From positions 868,001 through 932,000 of the forward strand of contig NHZP01000005.1 in NCBI GenBank assembly GCA_003313425.1: 64,000 bases of DNA. The letters run 5' to 3'. The notes below the pieces were generated by a model. The model made no database searches and had not been told where the DNA came from. It saw nothing but the letters and a program-made list of their open reading frames with translations. Source of the DNA: Pseudopyrenochaeta lycopersici (taxonomy: Eukaryota; Ascomycota; Dothideomycetes; Pleosporales; Pseudopyrenochaetaceae). Shown here piece after piece: positions 12,825 to 23,905 of this stretch (the stretch's first letter is position 1; each line of letters begins with the position of its first letter). The position numbers were made by a program, and so were the translations under genes.

Positions 12825-12952
12825 TGTGCTGTTGCACAGGGTACCTAGGCAATTAGGTGATAATAGGTTTCCTTTGTCAGCGAAATTTGGTGATAAAACT
12901 TGGAGATGCGAGAGATCTTAACCTCATGCACTAAACGTGATGCACTATGCAC
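12825..12952 (+). repeat. Truncated 3' LTR of Gypsy-B
   Basis: Begins TGTGCTGTTGCACAGGG and matches the first 128 bp of the 5' LTR with RIP-type differences (for example CC to CT and GG to AG). It breaks off where the MITE begins; the remaining roughly 250 bp are absent from this place. Confidence 0.75.
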
Positions 12953-13377
12953 CAGTGATGGGAGCTTACTATTGAAAAATAGTAACTACTATTTTTTTAA
13001 AAAGTTTATATTAAATTACTTAGTAATCCTAAAATTCTAATATTCTAGACTAGAATACTACTTAATCTAAAGATTAATTTTAGAATTTTAGAATTTCCTA
13101 AATAGGCTTAGTTCTTTAGGAAAAAATTTAAGAAGAAAAAAATAGTAAGCTAAATTAGTAAATTAGTAATTACTATTTAGCTTACTATTTTTTTTCTTAA
13201 AAAAGTTATTATTAAGGAACTAGGCCTAGTTAAGAAATTCTAAAATTCTAAAATTAATCTTTAGATTAAGTAGTATTCTATTCTAGAATATTAGAATTTT
13301 AGAATTACTAAGTAATTTAATATAAACCTTTTAAAAATTTTAAAAAAATAGTAATTACTAATTTTTACCCATCACTA
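12953..13377. mobile_element. Palindromic hAT-type MITE, 425 bp
   Basis: The ends are CAGTGATGGG on the left and CCCATCACTA on the right, an inverted repeat with one RIP-type change. The whole sequence is a large imperfect palindrome around a centre near 13,160: the arms share TTTTTTAAAAAGTTTATATT, the block TCTAAAGATTAATTTTAGAA, and the central TAGTAAGCTAAATTAG region. It has no coding capacity. The ends are like those of hAT-2 (CAGTGATAGG/CCATCACTG), so hAT-2-type transposase probably mobilised it. The flanking 8-mers (CTATGCAC, GCTAATAG) do not match. Confidence 0.7.
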
Positions 13378-14086
13378 GCTAATAGGTAACTAATACTATT
13401 AGAGTCTATAATTACACATAAAGTATAGAGCGTATAACTTATTATCTAGAACTAGAAGGAAATAATTAACTTAGACGTCTTTAGACTATTACAGCACGAT
13501 ATAATACTAGGACTCCTATAGTTAAGAGAATATAGTCTAGACATAAATTAGAAAAAGAAAAAGATCTTATTTAAATTAGGAATGCACAAAATTTAGTAAT
13601 TAGTAAATCTAGTAATTACTAATTTTTACTTAGTAATTACTAATTACTAATTACTAATTACTAAAGGTATACTTAGTAATTACTAATTTATAAATTAGTA
13701 AAAATTTAGTAATTTATATTTTATATTATATAGTTACTAGTAGTAAAATCTAGATTCTTTAACTATTAGAGACTAGAATATATTAATAAATTATATATTA
13801 AAAAAAAAGTAATTAAATTTAAATAAAAAATCTTTATTAATCTATTAAACTAACTAAATTTATAAAACTAACTAAATAAACACTACTATTATATATTAAT
13901 AATATTTAGACTAAAATATCTTATTATTCTATATATTATAGTATAGTAATATATAATATTATAATTATATAGTATAATACTATATTAAATTATCACTACT
14001 AGGACTTATATTTCTACTATTTCTACTATTTCTACTAGTATTAGAACTTAAATTAGTACTAGTATTAAAACTAGTTATACTAGTAG

Positions 14087-14465
14087 TGTGCCGTTGCACA
14101 GGGTACCTAGGCAATCAGGTGATGATAGGTTTCCTTTGTCAGCGAAATTTGGTGATAAAACTTGGAGATGCGAGAGATCTTAACCTCATGCACCAAACGT
14201 GATGCACCATGCACCACACACCACGAGAATTCACTTCAAAAACTGAGATTTTGCGAAGTAGCTAGTGCATTAGCTACGTCAATTTAATAAGATTTCAGAC
14301 TATTTTGTTTATTACTTTTAATCAGGCTCTATACTTACCTTCGTTTCTAGCAGACTGCACAGGTAGGGCTGCTCCTGTTATTCACGCACGTTTGATTCTA
14401 ACGTTACCTCTTATTCACAACACCAGAACTGCGGGATTGTGCCGAACCACCTTGTTAACTCCACA
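14087..14465 (+). repeat. Solo LTR of Gypsy-B inside hAT-1
   Basis: 379 bp from TGTGCCGTTGCACAGGG to CTCCACA, flanked by GTAG at 14,083-14,086 and 14,466-14,469. Sequence and insertion point are the same as for the 5' LTR at 488 in hAT-0. An intact solo LTR with target duplication is what LTR-LTR recombination leaves. Confidence 0.8.
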
Positions 14466-14492
14466 GTAGTACTTTTATCTTCTACATTAAAA

Positions 14493-14772
14493 TCTTCTTC
14501 TATTTCTTCTTCTTCTTCTATTTCTTCTTCTTCTTCTATTTCTTCTTCTTCTTCTATTTCTTCTTCTTCTTCTATTTCTTCTTCTTCTTCTATTTCTTCT
14601 TCTTCTTCTATTTCTTCTTCTTCTTCTATTTCTTCTTCTTCTTCTATTTCTTCTTCTTCTTCTATTTCTTCTTCTTCTTCTATTTCTTCTTCTTCTTCTA
14701 TTTCTTCTTCTTCTTCTATTTCTTCTTCTTCTTCTATTTCTTCTTCTTCTTCTATTTCTTCTTCTTCTTCTA
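14493..14772 (-). repeat. 18-bp tandem repeat, about 15 units, encoding an acidic tail
   Basis: Units of TATTTCTTCTTCTTCTTC repeat with almost no variation. Read on the minus strand, in the direction of the hAT transposase, each unit encodes Glu5-Ile. hAT-2 has a shorter, irregular acidic tail (repeats of Leu-Glu-Asp) at the matching place (20,560-20,640). The plus-strand Ser-rich frame at 14,439-14,825 is only the shadow of this array. Confidence 0.8.
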
Positions 14773-14779
14773 TATTTAT

Positions 14780-15180
14780 CCTTTCTTTTTCTTTTTCTTT
14801 TCCTTTCTTTTATTTATTATTATAATTACTAATTATATTGTCTTTAAAAAATAAATTATCATTTATAATTTCTTCTTCATATACTATACTATTTAATTCC
14901 TTTAATATAATTAATTTTTTAATAGTACTAGATAATAATCTATTTCTAGATTTAGTTACTATATTAGCTGTTTTAGAAAAAGTAGACTTACTAGGATTAG
15001 AAGTAGCTAATATAGCTAAATAGTCTTTAGCTATTTTATATATTATAGGAAATCTATCTTTATTAGTATTATAGTAGTTTTCTAGAGTTATATTCTTAGT
15101 TATTCTAGGTTCTTTTAAATATAGTTCTACTTTGTTCTCTATACAGTTACTATTAATAGATTTATTAGGTAATATAAATA
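14780..15180 (-). pseudogene. C-terminal (dimerisation) end of hAT-1 transposase, relic
   Basis: The minus strand shows LAILATSNPSKSTFSKT followed by NIVTKSRNRLLSSTIKKLI, the hATC dimerisation region, closely matching hAT-2 (LAILATSNPSESTFSKV). The N-terminal two thirds are missing. The conserved Glu of NPSES is Lys here, so even this part would be inactive. Confidence 0.7.
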
Positions 15181-15244
15181 TTATATTATTACTATTATAG
15201 TAAGTTATCTATTTATATATATATATATAACTATTACTAATTAT

Positions 15245-15528
15245 ATATAGATATAATTAAAAGCTTTATAAATAAGCTTATAATTACTTCTAAAGAAGTA
15301 GATAATATAAAAGCTAAACTAGCTATTAAAGAGAATTATTTTACTTTAAAAGAGGAGTTTATTAAAGAAGATTTCTATTTTTTAAATAATTTAAATCTTT
15401 ATAATAAAGAGTTTTATACTCTAGAAGAGATTAAATTAAGTAGAAGCTTTTATAATTTATATAAAGATTTTATAGCTTCTAATTTAGAAGCTATAGATTT
15501 CTTAAATTCTTTAGGTAGTTTAGATTAG
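15245..15528 (+). pseudogene. Fragment of hAT second ORF (ORF2) in hAT-1
   Basis: The plus strand reads YFTLKEEFIKEDFYFLNNLN and ends EAIDFLNSLGSLD before TAG at 15,526. It aligns with the C-terminal third of ORF2 in hAT-2 (FIDSPLEEIAFLNSFIDS, then TAG), and both end at nearly the same place. Function unknown. Confidence 0.55.
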
Positions 15529-15834
15529 CTAGTTTTTTATTTAATATATATGTTTTTAGTAAGACTATATTATATTTTCTAATTCCTATTATTTCTAAAT
15601 TTCTAGAATATTATATATAATAATATAGATAGAAAGAGTAGTTTATAAATCTATAGTTAAAATTTTATATTTAATAAGTTTAATTTACTATATATAGTTA
15701 TAATATAAAAATATTATAAGCTTTAGATATAGAACTATAAAAATATAGAGTTTCTATTTTTAGAATTTTACTAATTACTAAATAGTAACTTAGTAATTAC
15801 TATTACTTAGTAAATATGCAACCCTGATTTAAAT

Positions 15835-18800
15835 ACTGTAGAACAGACGCAACTATAAGTAAGCCTACGCTACAGCTAAGTGCCTAGGTAGATAAGAAGA
15901 TAATAATTAAGATCCTTACTTTAAATAAAGACGACCTTAAGACACGAGGGTCTAACTTAGTAGGTACTAACAGGAGGCCCTTAGACTAACAAGCTAGAGT
16001 TAAGGAGTAAAGCGCAACTCTAGTAATCCCTAATAAGTATAAAGAATATAAGTTACTCTTTTAAGAAGAGATAACTATAAAAGTATTACCTAAATATTAA
16101 CCCTAAGATTACGAGATAATCCTATAGGAAGGAAAGTAACTAACTTTTAGCCTAATTTATAGTTTATTAGAAAAAGAACTTAAGACCCTACGCAAATACA
16201 TTAAGATAAACTTAAAAAAAGAATTTATTAGAGAATTATAATTACTAGCAGGATACCTTATACTATTTATACTAAAGAAAAATAAGAAGTTAAGATTATA
16301 TATTAACTACTAAAAACTTAATAATATTATAATAAAGAATTAATACCTTCTACTAAATATAGTAGAACTATAAGATTAACTAGCCTTTATAAAAGTCTTT
16401 ATAGTATTAGACTTAAGAGGAGCGTATAACCTTATTTGCATAAAGGAAGGTAAAGAATAAAAGACTATGTTTAGAACACGCTATAGATACTATAAGTATA
16501 TAGTAATACTTTTTAGCCTTACTAACGCACTAGCTATATACTAGGTACTTATTAATAATATATTAAGAGAACACCTAGATATATTTATTATTACATACCT
16601 TAATAATATCCTTATATACTCTAATAATCTATAGGAATATATTAAGTACGTTAAAACAGTTCTTACCTACTTAGGAAGATTTAGTTTACTGCTTAAACCT
16701 AAGAAATATAAGTTCTATAAGAAAGAAGTTAAGTTCTTAGGATATATAGTAGGTGTATATAGAGTAAAGATAAGTAAAGAAAAAATAAGAGTAGTAAAAG
16801 AATAGCCTAAACCTAAAATAGTTAAAGATATATAGTTATTTATAAGATTTATTAACTTTAACTAGTAGTTTATTAAAGACTTCTCTAAGAAATCTATTTT
16901 ACTTACTAAGCTTATAAGAAAAGAGATAAAATAGGAATAAGGAAATAAATAAAGAAAAGTATTCTAGATACTTAAAAAAGCCTATATTATACTACTAGTA
17001 TTAATTATATTTTAAATAGGAGAACCTCTATAGTTTAAAATAGATACCTTAGACCTTATACTAGGTGTAATAGTAAAATAAGAACGTAATAGGAAATAGT
17101 ACTTAATTACCTACTACTCTAGGAAATTTATAGACCCTAAGGAACGCTATAACATATATAATAAAGAGATTATAGTAGTTATTAACGCTCTTAACTACTA
17201 GTAGATTTATATAGAGAGCTGCTTAGATCTTATAATATTTATAGATTATAAGAACTTAGTTAATTTTACTACCACTAAGACCTTAAACTAAAGATAGGTT
17301 AGATAGGCTAAAATATTAGGATAGTATAAGTTTAAGATTATATACACGCTAAGAAAGGATAATAGTAGAGCTAATACTCTTAGCTATAGATTAGATATCG
17401 TAGGAACAAAAATAATAGTTAGCGATGCTATCCTTTAAGTAAACTAGGATAGAAGCCTAGGACCTAATAAGTTATTAAATAACACTATAATAATTACGTC
17501 TAAAGTACCTAAAGAATTATAAGAGGTAATTATCTAATAACACTATAATAACCTAGTATATAGTTACTCTAGAATTAAGAGAATAATAGAACTTATATAG
17601 CGACACTACAGCTTTAAGAATATAAAAGCTAAGGTTAAATAGTTTATTAAAAAATATGCAGACTATTATAAGAATAAATATAGTACCTATATACTCTACA
17701 GAGAGATACAAGCTATAGAGCTACCTAATAAACCTTAGGCAGACATTTCTATAGACTTTATAACAAGGTTACTACTATCTAAAGATCCTATAATAGGAAT
17801 TAAGTATAACGCTATCTTTAATATAGTCTATTAATTTATAAAAGTAGTAGAAATAATACTATTTAGAAATAATTATAATATAGAATAACTAGCGTTTATT
17901 ATCTTAGACAGACTAATATAATATTATAGTATACCTAAGTCTATTATTAGTAATAGAGATAAGCTCTTTATATCTAACTTTTAGTCTACGTTAATAGCTA
18001 TAATTAGGATAAAGAGAAAATTATTAACAGCCTATTACCTATAAATAGATAGATAGACAGAAAGAACGAATAGGATAATAAAGACCTACCTAAGAATTTA
18101 CAGTAACTAATAATAAAATAATTAGGTCTTATTACTACTAATAGCATAACTAGCCTATAATAATAAATTATTAGAATTAACTAGAAAGATACTATTCTTT
18201 ACTAACTACAGGAGACACTCTAATTTCTTTATAAAGTTATATCCTAGCAGAAAAACTAAAGTAGCTATAAAAATAGCTAAAGAAATAAAGAAAATATATA
18301 AATAACTCTAAGAGAACCTTAAGAAAGTATAATATAATAGTATTTCTTACTAAAATAAGAAAAGAAAAATAGCACCTTAGCTAAAGAAGGGGGATAAAAT
18401 ATACTTACTTATAAAAAATCTACGTAATAAGTAACTAAGTAAGGGACTTAATTACGTTAAGGTTAGACTATTTTTAGTTAAAGAATAAAACAGACTTATA
18501 AATTATATACTTAAGCTACTGCTAGATATAAAGATCTACCTCTACTTCTATATATCTAGGTTAGAACTAGCTAACTCTACTATACTATTATAGAAAATAT
18601 TCTAGTATAAACTAAAAGAAGAAAATAAGTTTAAAGTTAAGAAAATCTAAGGATACTAATAAAATAGAAGAGTTAACAACCTAGAACTAAGCTTTAGCTA
18701 CCTAGTTAAATAGAAAGAGTACCTAAGCGTAGAAAGTACGTAGGAACTACTAGAAAACCTAAGAAACTATTAAGAAAAGATTAGAGAATATTAGGAAAGA

Positions 18801-18890
18801 GAGGAAAGAAAGAAAAAGAAATAATAAACCTAAGAAACTTATTATAACTCTAAGGTTACCTAGCTAAAAGACTCTAATAGTCCTAGTTCC
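15835..18890 (+). pseudogene. A3 pol relic: protease end, RT, RNase H, integrase, chromodomain
   Basis: The RT active-site box reads YLNNILIYS (about 16,596-16,622), where the family has Asp-Asp; both Asn changes fit RIP. GRFSLLLKPKKYKFYKKEVK follows. Integrase is near 17,755-18,400 with LLLSKDPIIGIKYNAIFNIV and ISNRDKLFISNF. A chromodomain with LELSFSYLVKxKEYLSVEST lies at about 18,680-18,760. Numerous TAG/TAA codons are present. Homologous to A1, which is on the other strand. Confidence 0.8.
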
Positions 18891-18899
18891 TAGAATAGA

Positions 18900-19288
18900 G
18901 ACTAGTCTATAATAGTAGCACCTAAGGGGGCCTTAGGGTTAACTAAAGCTAACTTAGAGTTTAAGGACTCTAACGCTTTAAGGCGTTTAATGTCTTCTAC
19001 GTCCGTAAGACCCTTATTAAATAATCTTACCTCCTTCTTCTTTAATAACTTTTATTACTTACGTAAACGTTTTTATTTTAAACGCGCTGCAGTAATATAG
19101 TTAAACGCCGCCTATACTAACTACTTATTTTTATTAATAGCCTTTTCTACTACTTTATCTTAATAATCTAAATTCGCTAACTCCTTATTAATTTTTAAGA
19201 AATCTAGAACTAAGACGTTAATAGGCACGCATTCTACCTACCCCTTAACTTCCTCGCAATTTCTGTACTTTATAGATAAAGAAGACAT
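18900..19288 (-). pseudogene. Antisense coiled-coil ORF behind A3 pol, RIP-broken
   Basis: Starting at ATG (19,288 on the minus strand) the frame reads MSSLSIKYRNCEEVKG, then VPINVLVLDFLKINKELANL, and a Lys/Leu/Gln-rich stretch ending EVRLFNKGLTDVEDIKRLKA. It is interrupted only by TAG/TAA of the Gln-loss type. It lies between the chromodomain and the 3' LTR, antisense to pol. The heptad-like spacing of Leu/Ile with many Lys and Glu suggests a coiled coil. Related ORFs occupy the same place in Gypsy-D and, more distantly, A1. Function unknown. Confidence 0.45.
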
Positions 19289-19448
19289 CTAATAAACCTA
19301 AGTTATTTTCTACACATCGTTTACAGGACACTATTACGTCCTAACCTTTATTATTTATTTAATCTCCGCGTTTTTAATAATAGCACGTAGCCTAAGAGGA
19401 CATTAGATTAACTTATAAAGATATAAGTTATTAAGAGGAAGGGGATAG

Positions 19449-19880
19449 TATTATAACCTAAGAAAGTACTAAGGGACAGCCGCCTTAAGAAGCCCCGCGG
19501 CCTAGTACGTGCGTTAAAGTATAAGGCTACACCTAAGAAGTACGTAACTTATTATAAGTCTTATAGTCTTAGAAGTCTTACGCGCTAATATACAGTCTCT
19601 CTATAAGACTTATTAAGAATAGTATAGTCTTATAAGACTCCTTATATATATATATTACTATAATAAACTCTTATAGCTTATTATATTTAACTTAATATTA
19701 TACTCTACAGTATAGTAATAGCAATACTAATTATTTTTAACCCTTAGTACTCTTTACAGAAGCGCCCTCTTACTGTCTTAGTATTAAACCTCCTTCTATC
19801 TAGTCCCTTACTCTATCCTAGAGAACTAACCTTGTAATCTTATTAGTTATCCTTACTAATAGCTTTTAAGATTCTTTACA
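19449..19880 (+). repeat. 3' LTR of A3
   Basis: Preceded by the purine-rich GAGGAAGGGGATAG (19,435-19,448). It begins TATTATAACCTAAG, consistent with TGTTA and one G-to-A change, and ends TTCTTTACA. The second half matches the A1 LTRs in reverse complement; the first half (U3) is different, like the A2 LTR, so Gypsy-A has LTR subfamilies. 432 bp. Confidence 0.7.
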
Positions 19881-20193
19881 ATAATATGTTAGATAGATTT
19901 ATTTATTTTAAAGATAAGATTATATATATTATTAATAAAGCTAATAGCTTATCTAATAAAAAGAAAAAAGATCTAAATTTAGAATCTTTTACTATAAAAA
20001 TAGAAGATTAGAATTATTTAATAAAAATAAAGTTAATTTTAGAAATATTTTAAAAACCTACTATAAAATTATAAGGTTTTACTAGTAATTCTTATACTAT
20101 AATATATATAACTTAACTATATAAAAACTTAATAGATATACTTTATTTTATAGAAGAAAAAGACTTATTATTAAAAGAAGGAATATAATAAGC
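19881..20193 (+). pseudogene. hAT transposase fragment (hAT-4)
   Basis: The plus strand reads NNMLDRFIYFKDKIIYIINK and later FxKPTIKLxGFTSNSYTIIY, aligning with MIERFLYFKEEIIMLLEEAS and LFKKPTIKF of hAT-2. It is only about 100 codons long, without ends. It is squeezed between the A3 LTR and the left end of hAT-2, in opposite orientation to hAT-2. Confidence 0.65.
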
Positions 20194-20559
20194 CAGTGAT
20201 AGGCAAAAATAGTAATTATAGTAAAATAGTAATTACTAGTAATTACTAGTTTACTATTTACTATTGGCCTTAGTTTACTATTTTACTAAATAGTAATTAC
20301 TATTTCTTAAAAAGTAAAAGAATAGCTTATAACTTATATAAAAGGCTCTATATTATAGTTAGTATACTACCTCTTAAACTTCTAAGATATAGTAGTACTA
20401 TTTAAAACTAGTATATAAAAGAAGTTTATTTAATACTTTTCTATTTTCTATCTACTTATATATTTTTATATTTATATTAAAACTAGCGTTATATATATCT
20501 TTATATACTAAAAGTACTATTATTATTAGTACTATTAGTAGAACTACTTAAAGTACTAT

Positions 20560-20640
20560 TTTCTTCTATATCTTCTATATCCTCTAACTCTTCTATATCT
20601 TCTAAATCCTCTAAATCCTCTAAATCCTCTAAACCTTCTA
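20560..20640 (-). repeat. Irregular acidic repeat in the hAT-2 transposase C terminus
   Basis: Repeats of CTCTAAATC / CTTCTATAT encode Leu-Glu-Asp and Ile-Glu-Asp on the minus strand. This corresponds to the perfect Glu5-Ile array of hAT-1 at 14,493-14,772. Confidence 0.6.
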
Positions 20641-22602
20641 ACCCTTGTAGTTGAGTATTTATATTTAATTGAGTATTTATATCTATATTAGTACTATCTA
20701 TATTAGTATTAGTACTAAAATTAAAATTATTATCATTTAATATTAATTCTTCATCTTCTATTATATTCCATGATTTTAAGCAAATTAGTTTTTTTATAGT
20801 ACTAGGTAATAACCTATTTCTTTTTTTAGTTACTATATCACTAACTTTACTAAAAGTAGATTCACTAGGATTAGAAGTAGCTAGTATAGCTAAATAGTCT
20901 TTAGCTATACTATAGATAATAGGAAATCTTATTTTATTTACTTTATAGTAATTAATAATATCTATTTCTTTAGATATTCTATCTTCTTCTAAATATATAT
21001 AGATCTCTTCTCTATTATCTATTTTACTAGTATTATTAGTATTATCTTTATAAAACTCATTATCACTATTATAATCTTCTTTTAAATCTATATTAGGGTT
21101 TATATCTAAACTAGATCTATCTCTTATAGTAATAGTATTTCTATTATTTAAATACTCTATTTTATATTTATTATATACTTCTAAAAAGTAGTTTTCTATT
21201 AATTTTATTTTATTATAACTAAACTTTAATGTTTTAAATATCTCTAATTTAAACTTAGGATTTAGTAAAGTAATTAAATATAAATTCTTTAGTTTATCTA
21301 TATTATCTTCTTTAATAGGATAATAATATAATAATCTATTATAAGCTTCTAATAAAGCTGTAGCTAAATAAGGATTACTTTCTTCTATATTATATTCTAA
21401 AGTATATTCTTCTAATTCTAATATAAGCTTATTAATATAAGGTATAATTAGGAAGCTATTACTATAATTAATAGCCTAAAACTTTATAGTAGGCTTTTTA
21501 AATAATTCTAAAGTAGTTTTAATTATTTCTAAAAATGTCCATTCTTCTTCTGTAATAACTAGTCTATCTAACTTAATATTTAATTTTTTATTATTAGTTA
21601 GTTTACTAGCTTCTTCTAGTAACATAATAATTTCTTCTTTAAAATATAAAAATCTTTCTATCATATTATAAGTAGATAGCCATCTAGTAGTATTATCTCT
21701 TATTAAAATTTCAGGTCCTATATTATTATTATCTTTAATTTTATCTTTTACTAATCTTTTAAAAGTATTTTTTAAATAGTGATTATATCTAATACTAGAA
21801 ATTAAATTCCTTATAGTAGTAGGTAAGTTTTTTAATATACTATAACTATTATTATATCTACTATAATTAGTTCTAATAGTTTCTATTTTAGTATTAAACT
21901 TTTTAGAATTACTTAGAATAAAAAATAAGTAAGCTAAGAATATATTACTAATTATATTTAAAATATGTGAAGTACATCTTATGTCTATTATATCTATATT
22001 ATATTTTTCTTTATAGTTATAGCCTATTTTATCTACTAAGCTAGTTATAGGACTAGCATTATCTCTAGTAATAGCTAATATCTTATCTCTTATATTAAAC
22101 TCTTTTAATATATTATTTATATTATTATATAAAATACTACTAGTATAGCTAGTTTCTTCTAAAGTTTCAAATCCAATTAAATAATTTTCTAGTTCAAAAT
22201 TATTATTATAAAAGTGTATAGTTATAGCTAAGAAATCTATATTATTACTAGAATTCCATGTATCTAAAGTAATATTAAATTTACTATTATTATTAGTAAG
22301 TATAAGCTTCTTTTTAATAAGTTCTTTATTATATAATAGATCTAAATCTAGTTTAATAGTTTTTCTACTAATAGAAGGTATATTATCTTTTAAGTATTTT
22401 AATAAATTATTAAAACTATTACTCTCTACTAAACTAAAAGGTAGATTATTACAAATAATAAATAATAATAATAGTTTTCTATATTCATCTTTAGTAAATA
22501 GAGTATATTTAGCCTTTTTTCTACTATAAGAAAGACTACTTAAATTAGTTGAAAAACTACTATACGCTTCTAAATTACTATTATCTTCTATACTATCTAG
22601 AA

Positions 22603-22735
<133 letters not shown>

Positions 22736-23489
22736 ATTATCCTTTTCTTCTTTATTTTTATTATTTTTATTATTATTATCTTCTAGATTATCTAGTATAT
22801 CTTTATGTTTTATGTAATAATGGTTTTTTAAATTAGAAGTATTAATAGGCTAATTTGTTATAGTACTATAAGTACAGCTAGTACAATTTATTTGTATTTT
22901 TCTATCTTCTCCTCTAATATAGTTAAGTAAAGTACGACTAAATAGTCTATTTTTAAAAATACTAGGACTGTTTTCTAGACTAGGTAGAATAAAATTAGGA
23001 GAATTTATCTCTTCTTTTAAGTATCTTTTTCTTGCCATTTTTAATTAAAATATAAGATAAAAATATATTAAATAATATATATATTATAGATAGTATATAG
23101 AAGCTTAAAATAGTTAGTATAGTATAGAATATAGATAGTATAAAATATAATACTATAATAGAACTAATATTTTAAGTAAAATTTATAAAATCTAATTTAA
23201 AACTTACTTAATATAGCTAATATAATCTTTTTAAAATACTATAAACTTAAATAGTAGATACTTATATAATAAAAACTATTAGGTCTTAAATAATTAAGAC
23301 TAGTATAATTAATTCTCTTATAAATAGATATTTTTAAAAGTCTTCTTAGTAAATATTCTAGTTTTTACTTTTTTATATTTTTTTAGTAGATAATAGTACC
23401 TCTATATATCTTATTTTTTTTACTATTATCACATGTTACTGAAATACTACTCCTCTTCTAATTAATTAAAAATAGATTTATATAATAAA

Positions 23490-23694
23490 CTAAAATAAAG
23501 AAGGTGGAGTAATTATTTATTTCTAATATACTAAAATAAAGAGGGTGGAGTGATTATTTATTTCTAATAAACTAAAATAAAGAGGGTGGAGTGATTATTT
23601 ACTTCTAATAAACTAAAATAAAGAGGGTGGAGTGATTATTTACTTCTAATAAACTAAAGTAAAGAAGGTGGAGTAATTATTTACTTCTAATAAA
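23490..23694. repeat. Five 41-bp tandem repeats in the divergent promoter of hAT-2
   Basis: Unit starts are at 23,490, 23,531, 23,572, 23,613 and 23,654. Each contains AGGGTGGAGTGATTATTTA or the RIP-like variant AAGGTGGAGTAATTATTTA. They lie in the non-coding stretch between the transposase start (23,038) and the ORF2 start (23,906), where a regulatory or transposase-binding role is plausible. This is inferred from position only. Confidence 0.8.
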
Positions 23695-23905
23695 CTAGTA
23701 TTTTAAGTTAATATATAGTTAATATTAGTACTTAGCTAGCCTAAAAAATATAGTTATAAAAGAAGGTAAAGATCTATAAGTAAGAAGCTCTTATCTCTAT
23801 TTTTTTTAAAGAGAAATAACTACTAAGTATCTACTACTTACTACTCTTATAACTATTACTTTTTAGCTTTTTAAAGCTAGATTACTTTATTTTTTTATAG
23901 CTATA

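Larger units (their letters stand above)
488..12952 (+). mobile_element. Gypsy-B: 12.5 kb Ty3/gypsy LTR retrotransposon with an extra coding region, RIP-mutated
   Basis: The element has a 5' LTR (488-865), gag-pol (about 1,340-8,210), a second long coding region (about 8,520-12,390), a polypurine tract (12,807-12,822) and a 3' LTR cut off at 12,952. Pol order is protease, reverse transcriptase, RNase H, integrase, which is the Ty3/gypsy order. All frames are broken by TAG/TAA at positions where Gln or Trp is expected, so the copy is dead. At 12.5 kb it is about twice the usual length of fungal gypsy elements; the excess is the region behind pol. A minus-strand fragment of the same family lies at 36,351-41,301. 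Confidence 0.85.
13577..15826 (-). mobile_element. hAT-1: non-autonomous hAT transposon with 8-bp target duplication and a nested solo LTR
   Basis: The left end TAGGAATGCA and right end TGCAACCCTG form a short imperfect terminal inverted repeat (CAGGGTTGCA type). Both ends are flanked by ATTTAAAT (13,569-13,576 and 15,827-15,834), a perfect 8-bp target duplication as hAT transposases make. Removing the insert rejoins A3 correctly. Inside are the 3' end of a transposase on the minus strand, a fragment of a second ORF on the plus strand, an 18-bp repeat array and a solo Gypsy-B LTR. The transposase middle and the 5' end of ORF2 are deleted. Confidence 0.85.
13378..19880 (+). mobile_element. Gypsy-A copy 3 (A3): chromovirus relic, 5' part missing, interrupted by hAT-1
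   Basis: The element resumes on both sides of hAT-1: 13,378-13,576 aligns with A1 (reverse complement of about 30,170-30,370, protease region) and 15,827-19,880 continues from exactly the next base. It then runs through RT, RNase H, integrase and chromodomain to a 3' LTR. 5' LTR, gag and the start of protease are missing; the left edge coincides with the MITE end. All frames are RIP-broken. Confidence 0.8.

Noticed and set aside
14439..14825. Ser/Ile-rich 128-codon frame on the plus strand
   Set aside because: Shadow of the 18-bp repeat that encodes an acidic tail on the minus strand; it begins inside the solo LTR.
23490..23694. CRISPR-like array of short repeats
   Set aside because: The 41-bp units are contiguous without unique spacers, and the DNA is eukaryotic. 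The same holds for the 37-bp repeats at 36,030-36,147 and 41,305-41,420.
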